The notes below the pieces were generated by a model. The model made no database searches, was not told the origin of the DNA, and saw only the letters and a list, made by a program, of their open reading frames with translations. From the NCBI GenBank assembly GCA_003313425.1, contig NHZP01000043.1, positions 186,001 through 250,000 on the forward strand: a stretch of 64,000 nt of DNA, given 5' to 3'. Of this stretch, positions 57,344 through 64,000 are shown piece by piece (within the stretch, counting starts at the first letter, position 1; each line of letters opens with the position of its first letter). The translations under genes and the position numbers were made by a program. Source of the DNA: Pseudopyrenochaeta lycopersici. Lineage: Eukaryota; Ascomycota; Dothideomycetes; Pleosporales; Pseudopyrenochaetaceae.

Positions 57344-57749
57344 CTATGTCGGTGTAATCATTTTTGCATCCACCACCATAGCCTCGAATTGACACCCTGC
57401 AGGCACTAGCCCTACGTATTGCCCATCTTTGCTAACAACATCCCATAATGTTGCCATTGTGTTATCTTTGTCTCGAACTCGTATGCACCCGATGACTCTG
57501 GATGTTTCTGGCGGCTTAAACACGACCAGACGGTCTTCGGAATGCTTAGGAACAATTTTTGCATAGTAGTTTGTCCATGTAGTAATCTCAAAGGAAGACT
57601 TGTCGCTTTCGAGCTGTTGTATGCGGTGTTAGCCTCTCATATGTCTGCGTACTGTGGAGGGGGCTACAGACTCTCTTTGCGGCTATTGCCTTGAGTTCTT
57701 CATCATTTTCAGCAGTTTCCAAGGAGATCTCTTCACAGTATTTGACCAT
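57344..57749 (-). CDS. Small two-exon protein of unknown function
   Basis: Exon 1 (57672-57749, MVKYCEEISLETAEND) and exon 2 (57344-57613) join through a 58-base intron (GTCTGT donor, GCTAAC branch, ACAACAG acceptor) into 115 residues in one frame. The text includes WTNYYAKIVPKHSEDRLVVF and ends KMITPT. No family is recognised. It lies 160 bases outside the long inverted-repeat element. The weak GTCTGT donor leaves some doubt. Confidence 0.5.
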
Positions 57750-58239
57750 TGTGAGCAGCTATCCGCGTATCGAATGTTGTTTTAAGTATTCGCGTAATCG
57801 GAAATAGTTTGATCGAAGGAAGTGTTCGATACGCCGACGAGTGGGAGGAGATGTCTCCAGTTAAGTGTCAGCTCGAACAAAGTCACCGAAATGGCTTGGA
57901 AGGACTAACGTGGCTTACTGCGTAGCGAGACACACGGTGTGGCGAGACGCCTCGCAGATCGGACCTTCGGACCCACGCTACCACATGTGCACAGAGCTAT
58001 GTCTGACACATATTAAATCTCCTAATAGTATTCTACAAATCTATAAGCCTCCGATAGTAGAGAGCTCTAATCCTACTTATGCTAGACTAGATGGAAGGGT
58101 ATCGCTTTTAATCGGTAAAACTCCCGGGATTCACGTCCTTATCTTGAATTAACCTAATATACTAAGCCCTATAATCTTTAACATCTTAACTTCATTTGCA
58201 GCCCTCTGAGCGTTTGACAGACTCGCGATGGAGAGAATA

Positions 58240-58903
58240 ACATCCCCCACTACGTAGCGAGAACCACACCGTAGCGAGAAAACCAACAGGTACGTAGACT
58301 TCAACACATCAGAAACTCTTCCTATGTCTAGCTATCTATATTTTACTAATTAGATAGTATAACTTAGCTATTTCTAGACATCTAGAACCCCTTCGATCTA
58401 AAAATTACGTTACGCATCGTCGCCTTCGCGCCTAATTCGTAGAAAGCCTTATTCTTCAGCGAAACAGCGTTCCTTCCCTATAGCACCACCATTAAGCTCT
58501 TACTACTCTATAATGCTTATAATAGTGTTATCTAAGTCTTAGAACCTTACTATAATGCTTAGGAGTTATCACTAGCCTTGTGTCTGCTGTCGCACGCAAA
58601 TTCATGCAGGGTCGCCACCCCAATTGGTACCTCCAACCGGAACGATTACCAGTCCTAGCTAGTGTAAAACAGCCACATAATCATCACGGTGTGCTCCGTA
58701 ATTTAGTGGCTGCCAGGCCTGTGGGGGTGTGAAGTCTTGGCAAGCGGGCCAACCTTAGCCCCGCAGCCTTTGCGATCCAAACCCAACCTTGGCCATGCCT
58801 CCAGCCTCCAGTCAACCAACTCACCTCTTGTAGATTCGCCACCTCACAAGGTCCTGGCCAGAGCGGGTCGGCCATCCTCCCTACTAGCGGTGGCGAGCTA
58901 AGT
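58240..58903 (+). repeat. Left arm of the long inverted repeat
   Basis: Matches 62088-62719 inversely along its length with scattered differences, mainly C/T and G/A. Shared landmarks are CATCGTCGCCTTCGCGCC, GGAGTTATCACTAGCCTTGT and AGAGCGGGTCGGCCATCC. Its inner end also matches 7208-7268. Confidence 0.9.
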
Positions 58904-59152
58904 TAATTATGTTGCCACTGAAACCATTTCCTGCAAAGACGAAGCGCGTTGATAAATAGTCTCCTTGCGGCCAAGTACGTGGCAAAGCTACTTAAATCCA
59001 ATTCATGCTGCAGTCTTTACGGTGAGCTTTACATACGGTCAAGCGCTGTACAGGTAGACGAAGCGTATACGTAGACTATACTCATATACCCGCATTAGAT
59101 GCATGCATCCATCAGTTTCTCCTCTAAGTTAGGTTTTCCAATGTAACATCGT

Positions 59153-61085
59153 TTATACGACTCGCACGTTGGCCCTCTGTCTCACTACGTAGCCACTGTG
59201 AATCAACCCAATTCCAACCCTCCTATACTCGCCATCCCCATTGGTCGGGCTGACAACTATAATATAGTACTCCCAGACTTCACTATTCCACTTTTTTCCC
59301 ACTACAACACATTGATCTTTACAGACTTCCTCACCGCCCCCAACATCATACTGTATCCACCCTCTTTTCGTTTCATTAGAATCAAAGATCGCATACTGTT
59401 TCCCATCCAGTTTCATCGTATGATCCCTGAATCCCCCTACATCAGCAACTAGTCCGGGTTTCTGCTTCCCATCAAACTGGAGGTTCTTGATCCAATAAAA
59501 CGTGCCGAATGGAATCTCTAAGAACTGAATGCCTCCGCTATATGCCATCCATGACCATGATGGCACATCCTTTTTGTCATACACAATCCTTTTCCCCTTA
59601 ACGTCCGACGGCTGCCAGAGAAGGTTCCTGTGACGATACTTCTGAAAGATTCCGCATATACTTTCGCACCCTACAGCGTGTGCAATACGGTTCTCCAATC
59701 CAAGTATTGCAGTACGTCTGTCAGTATCCTTCGTTAGGCCACGCCTGGAGTAATCCTCGAAAAGAAAATGAATGAATTTTAAGGCACTACTGTCGCCTAC
59801 TTCGAGGATCCGGGCTGGGAAGTTTGGGTCAAGTACAAAGTACCATGTTTCAGGTGGGCTGGGGAGCAACGGCACGGGTTAGGAAATGGTTGGTCTATCA
59901 GATATTGTTGAGGTCTTACCTTTTCAGATCCGTGAGGTTTTCGCAGTAGATACCCTCTCCACATTCAAGATATGTCTGCTTGGCGCTAAAATGGATAGTT
60001 CGGCGTGATAGAACTCTTTCTTGCATTACCCAGGCTCGTGTGTTGAGCCGAGCCTTCTCCACATCGTTTTCCAAATCGTGAATGTCGGTGCAGAAGAAGG
60101 TATGCCGGCCTAAGGCGTCTTGAACGTGAATATACTCATTGCTTATATTGCGATCTAGGAATCCCACGTTGGAATTGTCGGCCGAAGTTGCAGCGATCGT
60201 GCAGTAGGCCGAAGAGAAGACGCCTTCCATACGCTTAGCCTCGGCCTCCCAATCTATCTGGTTCCACTGAATTATGCAAAGTGAGTCAATCCAGAGGTAC
60301 CGGATGCCTAACTCTCGGGTTACCCAAACTGCATCCTGGAATGTCTTTGGTAGCTCAGAGAAACTAAATTGTTCTAGTCGAGCTTTAAAGTTGTTTTCAG
60401 TCGTACAGAATTGAGGATTTTCCTTCGTAGGAGGGTGTTCGCCCCAGGAATGCGACAATGCGACATATTCCACCCTGTTGTCTTTCTCAGGACGGTAGAG
60501 ACGCAGGACATCAGAATCACGAATGCCAACGTCGATGAGCCTACTTGGCAATGCTGCTTTAGACTCGGTATTATATCCATTACAGTTGTGCAAACTGTCG
60601 CACCAACGAAGCCATTCCCTAAGTATTGCAAAACGTGCGGGGCTTTTCGCTTCAGGTAAGACTGGGAGGCCGATCTGGATAGACATACAAGTCCTAGCTT
60701 GATCTGATGTGGTAAATATATGCAGTTAGTAATGGCTCTGCCCGGCGCATGTAAAATGGAGATACCAACTTGGATCACAACACAACCGGAGGATCTGACG
60801 CCCATCGAATCCTATTTTTAATGCTGACCCTTCCCGAACAATTGGAGCATTTAGTTCAACTTCATTGAAGGAGTCCTTAACTGTACGGAGAAGCAGAGCG
60901 CAGAGCTGGCAATTTTTCGCAGTTATATTGACTTCAGAAAAAGGGACGTAGCTGTAAGGAGCTAAAAGCGGACTACAGCGGGTACAACATTGGACAGGTG
61001 CGGCAATCTGAATCTGAGTTTCTCCTATCCTCCGGAGAACTTCCGTAGCTAATGAGTTGTTCAAGGTATCCACCCAGCGGGAGGG
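59153..61085 (-). CDS. HET-domain (heterokaryon incompatibility) protein, copy 2
   Basis: Exons 60770-61085, 59920-60703 and 59153-59858 join through introns of 66 and 61 bases; together 602 codons including the stop, in one frame. The cysteine-rich start is PVQCCTRC and NCQLCALLL. HET motifs are EYVALSHSWG, LWIDSLCIIQWN and AYCTIAATSA. The first intron's donor is GTTGGT where copy 1 has GTTAGT, so splicing may be weaker. As in copy 1, no ATG precedes the cysteine motif in the exon. An ATG at 60686 could start a shorter protein. The gene lies wholly inside the inverted-repeat element. Its likely role is non-self recognition and cell death; this is family knowledge. Confidence 0.85.
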
Positions 61086-61119
61086 CTATGTTCGTATTAG
61101 TACCTATTGAAGCGGACGT

Positions 61120-61690
61120 GTATTTAGGTCTACTTACAATCTATCTCACCAGACACAGCCAAGTTAGCAGCAGTTTTATATATTAATATTCGGGGGTTCT
61201 ACTTACACCCTATATTATCAAACAAAACTAGATTAGCTAGTTTCATATATTAATTTTCGCGAGTTCTACTAACATGCTATCCCCAAATATAATAGATTAG
61301 CAGTAACCTTATACATTAGTACTCGCAAGTGTACTTACATCCTATATTACCAAACATAGCTAGATTAGTAGTAGTTTAATATATAAGTATTTATAAGTCT
61401 ACTTACATACTATATTAACAAATAGAGTTAGCTGAATTTTTTATATACTAATATTTACAGGTCTACTTACAAACTATCGCCATTAAATACAACTATATTA
61501 GTAGTAAGTCTTATATTGACATTTACAAGTCTACTTACATCCTATATCATTAAAGATAACGGGATTAGCCGTAGTTTTATATACTAATATTCGCATAGCC
61601 TACTTACTTCCTATAGCTATGTTAGTAGAATTATATATACTTACTACTACAATATTTACTTTCTATACAGATACTGTTAGCTAGAATTCT
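61120..61690. repeat. Decayed 66-68 bp minisatellite 5' of HET gene copy 2
   Basis: TACTTAC-type cores occur at 61131, 61200, 61267 (TACTAAC), 61332, 61400, 61464, 61532, 61601 and 61638. Apart from the last, spacing is 63-69 bases. The rest of each unit has turned AT-rich relative to the array at 9493-9764. The core is GTAAGTA on the gene strand. Confidence 0.85.
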
Positions 61691-62087
61691 ATTACTTATT
61701 CACTAAACAGGCCTACCTCGAACATGCTATCGTCCCACCCTTCTTGACTCATCGTAACAAAGTTTGACTGTAGGTGATGAAGATACGGCTCTGTTGTACT
61801 AGGTTATATAAGCTACATTCAACGCTAATATGTCTTGACTTTCGTTACACTTTTATGGTGAAGGTTAAGTGGTGATCAGAGTCCATTTGCGAGAGCGGGG
61901 AAGCTGAACCGGCTGCTGCCTAGGGAGTCGGTTCTTTAAACACTCGGAGTTAGGGGTTAGCTGAGCTTGTACCCCGCACATACCAAGCTAAGCTAAGTGA
62001 ATTTATTCTTATTAGACTATTAGAACGAGATACACGGCAACATTATTAATAGTGTTTACGGTAGGTAATTGGACCCTTAAAGACTTG

Positions 62088-62719
62088 AAGTCGCCACCGC
62101 TAGTAGGGAGGATGGCCGACCCGCTCTGGCCAGGACCTTGTGAGGTGGCGAATTCTGTAAGAGGTGAGTTGGTTGACTGGAGGCGTGGCCGAGGTCGAGT
62201 TTGAATCGCAAGGCTGCGGGGCTAAGGTCGGCCCGCTTGCCAAGACTTCACACAGCCACAGACATGGCAGCTGTGATGATTATGTGGCTGTTTCGCACTA
62301 GCCAGGACTGGTAATCGTTCCCGTTGGAGGTACCAACCGGGGTGGCGACCCTACATGAATTTGCGTGCGACAGCAGGCACAAGGCTAGTGATAACTCCTA
62401 AGCGTCGTGGCAAGGTTCTAAGGGTTAGATACCACCGTTACAAGTATTATAGAGTGGTAAGAGTTTAACGGTGGTGCTATAGGGAAGGAACGCTGTTTCA
62501 CCAAAGAATAAGGCTTCCTGCGAAACAGGCGCGAAGGCGACGATGCGCAACGTAATTTTTAGATAGAAAGGGTTCTAGATGTCTAGGAATAGCTGCATCA
62601 CATGACCTCTAAGTTAATATAGATACCTAGATGTAAGGAAGAGTTATTGCTGCTTTGAAGTCTAAGTACCTATAGTTTTTCTCGTTACGGAGTGGTTCTC
62701 GCTACGTAGTGGGGGATGT
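62088..62719 (-). repeat. Right arm of the long inverted repeat
   Basis: Inverse partner of 58240-58903. The similarity stops sharply at about 62088 on the inside and at TA 62720 on the outside. Confidence 0.9.
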
Positions 62720-62949
62720 TAGACAGGGGATCTTAATTGAAGGGCAAAAAATGACGATGACAGAACGACGACTAGCATTATCAAAACTGGACATTAATTT
62801 ATCGGATACTAGCTTGCCGAAAGACTAACACTACAGAAGCAGAGCGCGCTTATGAGAAATGAATACAGCTGATGTAGAGCGACTCCGAAGGTCCGAAGGG
62901 AAAAGTGTCTCGTTACACCGTGCGTCTCGCTACGCAGTAGGCGACGTTA

Positions 62950-63300
62950 TCTCAACGCGATAGAAGACGTTGCGTCGATTTGGGGGCAATGCGACTTGCA
63001 GAAGGGGAGACCTGAACTAGGATCTCGCGGCGTTCATCAGTATCGTGAGTATGTGTTGGCGCCCGATCGCGACCCAGTCACGTCACCGAGGGTTTAACTG
63101 CCCCACCATGAGCGTGGGCGCGTCACGTGAGTATAAAGTCCATGTGTCGCTTGGTGGTTCGTCAATTTTATTTGTACTTCGAGATGCGGCGAATATTGCC
63201 CGATATTGCACACACAGCCATCGATTTTCTTACTTGGTGCTCACTTACAGCTTCCTATAAGCTGATGTCATTTCACAGCATGTTAGAGGTATTATAGTGT
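62950..63300. other. Non-coding flank
   Basis: No gene or repeat is seen. The short plus-strand frame at 63045-63260 matches no family. Confidence 0.3.
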
Positions 63301-63309
63301 TTAATATGT

Positions 63310-63600
63310 GGTCCTGCACAATATGGTTGAGGCGAACTTAACGCGTACCACGCTAGTCTGACAATTGATTGCTTTTGTGGTTGGCTGGAATGCACGCGTC
63401 AGGACGCCTATTGCGGTGTTACCCAGGCGCTTAATAACTGGTAAAGCGATACCAAAGGAGCATAGTAGCTGCAATATGGTATAAGCCTGGCGATGGTCAG
63501 ACTGCGCCACGAACGAAGGCAGAGACTTACCAAGAAGATATACTGGTGAGGGTAGGTACCCATTAGTCCGGTTGGAATATGCTATGCTATATAGGACCAT
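63310..63600 (-). pseudogene. Copy of the membrane-protein C-terminal part
   Basis: The minus strand repeats 53278-53520: MVLYSIAYSNRT, a GTAAGT...ATTGCAG intron, and LLCSFGIALPVIKRLGNTAI. It is cut at its 5' side, within the MVLYS codons, by a hAT end at 63602. It is a truncated second copy. Confidence 0.75.
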
Positions 63601-63601
63601 C

Positions 63602-63793
63602 AGAGTTGCTAACAAGCCGGCCAGGCCGGCCAATGCTTTCGGCCTGGCCGGCCTGGCCTGGGAAAAGCCTGAAAAGCCTGAACTGGTATTACTAATCTAA
63701 TTTCTTGAACGCTGATTGGCCCATTTCTTCATCTAACCATTCGTCTTCTTCTGGCGATTCCCAAAGCTTGTATAATTTATCGACAGCGTCGCA
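63602..63793. mobile_element. End fragment of the 48429-51473 hAT family
   Basis: Starts CAGAGTTGCTAACAAGCCGG and follows the complete element's left end to GACAGCGTCGC, with one internal deletion of about 70 bases in the GGCCTGG-rich part. The transposase and the other end are missing. Confidence 0.92.
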
Positions 63794-64000
63794 TATGGAT
63801 TAGTGTGGTATGGTTGAAAGTCGACAGTGATGTCTATGCTCTCTTATAATCCGGAACCGAAACCGGGTTTGCAAGCGCCACGGGAGTCTTCTAGACGAGC
63901 TATATCCGCAACTGTACATATCCATAAATTCGTCGATGTCCTTGCCCGCTAGTTTTCAAAGTCTTTTTCATCCTGCTTGGGGTCCCTATACATACCTCCC
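63794..64000. other. Non-coding end of window
   Basis: No feature is seen in the last 207 bases. Confidence 0.3.

Larger units (their letters stand above)
58240..62719. mobile_element. Inner long-inverted-repeat element carrying a HET gene, 4.48 kb
   Basis: Both ends read ACATCCCCCACTACGTAGCG outward-in and are flanked by TA (58238-58239, 62720-62721). The inverted arms extend about 650 bases each. The 3.2 kb between them holds HET gene copy 2, its decayed minisatellite and non-coding DNA, but no transposase. It may be a non-autonomous element with a gene as cargo, a foldback element, or two related insertions around a gene. Confidence 0.75.
57908..62947. mobile_element. Outer inverted-repeat element with TA target duplication, 5.04 kb
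   Basis: The left end ACGTGGCTTACTGCGTAGCG and the right end, read inversely, ACGTCGCCTACTGCGTAGCG are both preceded by TA (57906-57907, 62948-62949). Similarity goes on for about 70 bases, including CACGGTGT and CGGACCTTCGGA. This is the Tc1/mariner pattern. The inner element (58240-62719) lies inside it. No transposase frame was found. Confidence 0.7.

Noticed and set aside
57908..62947. Starship-type giant element
   Set aside because: No DUF3435 tyrosine recombinase is present, the unit is only 5 kb, and it has inverted ends with TA duplications.
63301..63633. 110-residue minus-strand protein at the right end
   Set aside because: It fuses a hAT end to a membrane-protein copy and reads through an intron.

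Overview
The window looks like accessory, transposon-rich DNA from a filamentous ascomycete (Pezizomycotina; Dothideomycetes is a guess). The evidence is short GT-AG introns of 41-66 bases with CTAAC/CTGAC branch motifs, HET-domain genes, Zn2Cys6 regulators, an mpaB-like oxygenase, NB-ARC/TPR fragments, and fungal Tc1/mariner, Fot1-like, hAT and LINE relics. Many dead genes carry in-frame TAG/TAA/TGA stops with the frame otherwise kept, as expected from C-to-T (RIP-like) mutation.

Layout. 1-4400: decayed NmrA-like reductase, Zn2Cys6 regulator and acyltransferase genes, the last split by a hAT-type element. 4800-6500: PD-(D/E)XK nuclease-like gene with one homopolymer frameshift. 7200-9770: HET gene copy 1 with a 68-base minisatellite at its 5' side. 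9771-10340: captured HMG-box gene fragment joined to a hAT transposase fragment. 10546-17040: an ordinary, apparently intact block (NmrA-like oxidoreductase, hotdog thioesterase, mpaB-like oxygenase, glutathione S-transferase). 17400-24600: transposon pile with a dead hAT, a Tc1/mariner stub, a complete 2.68 kb pogo-like element with intact transposase, and a Fot1-like relic. 26400-30220: SnoaL-like secreted protein, LINE stub, Zn2Cys6 regulator. 32800-34060: scrambled NLR fragments. 34431-35799: F-box-like gene split by a second hAT-type element. 36764-38208: intact SAM plus HMG-box gene. 39167-46000: dead Zn2Cys6 gene, a small two-exon gene, a truncated ferric reductase, a small membrane protein. 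45927-51473: ATP-dependent DNA ligase gene with a complete hAT element sitting 12 bases before its ATG. 52500-57750: membrane-protein remnants, direct repeats, a small two-exon gene. 57908-62947: nested elements with TA target duplications and long terminal inverted repeats, enclosing HET gene copy 2 and a decayed version of the same minisatellite. 63300-63793: a second copy of a membrane-protein end, cut by a fragment of the same hAT family.

The most unusual signal is the pairing of HET genes with inverted-repeat arms. Copy 2 lies inside a 4.48 kb unit whose ~650-base arms are flanked by TA. Copy 1 keeps a remnant of the same arm at the same distance (about 250 bases) from its stop codon. 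Both copies carry a 66-68 base tandem array upstream whose best-kept core is, on the gene strand, GTAAGTA, a 5' splice-site consensus. This suggests a gene-carrying inverted-repeat element that spread an incompatibility-type gene together with an unusual 5' array. All coordinates, exon joins and family names come from reading the sequence; no search was run.
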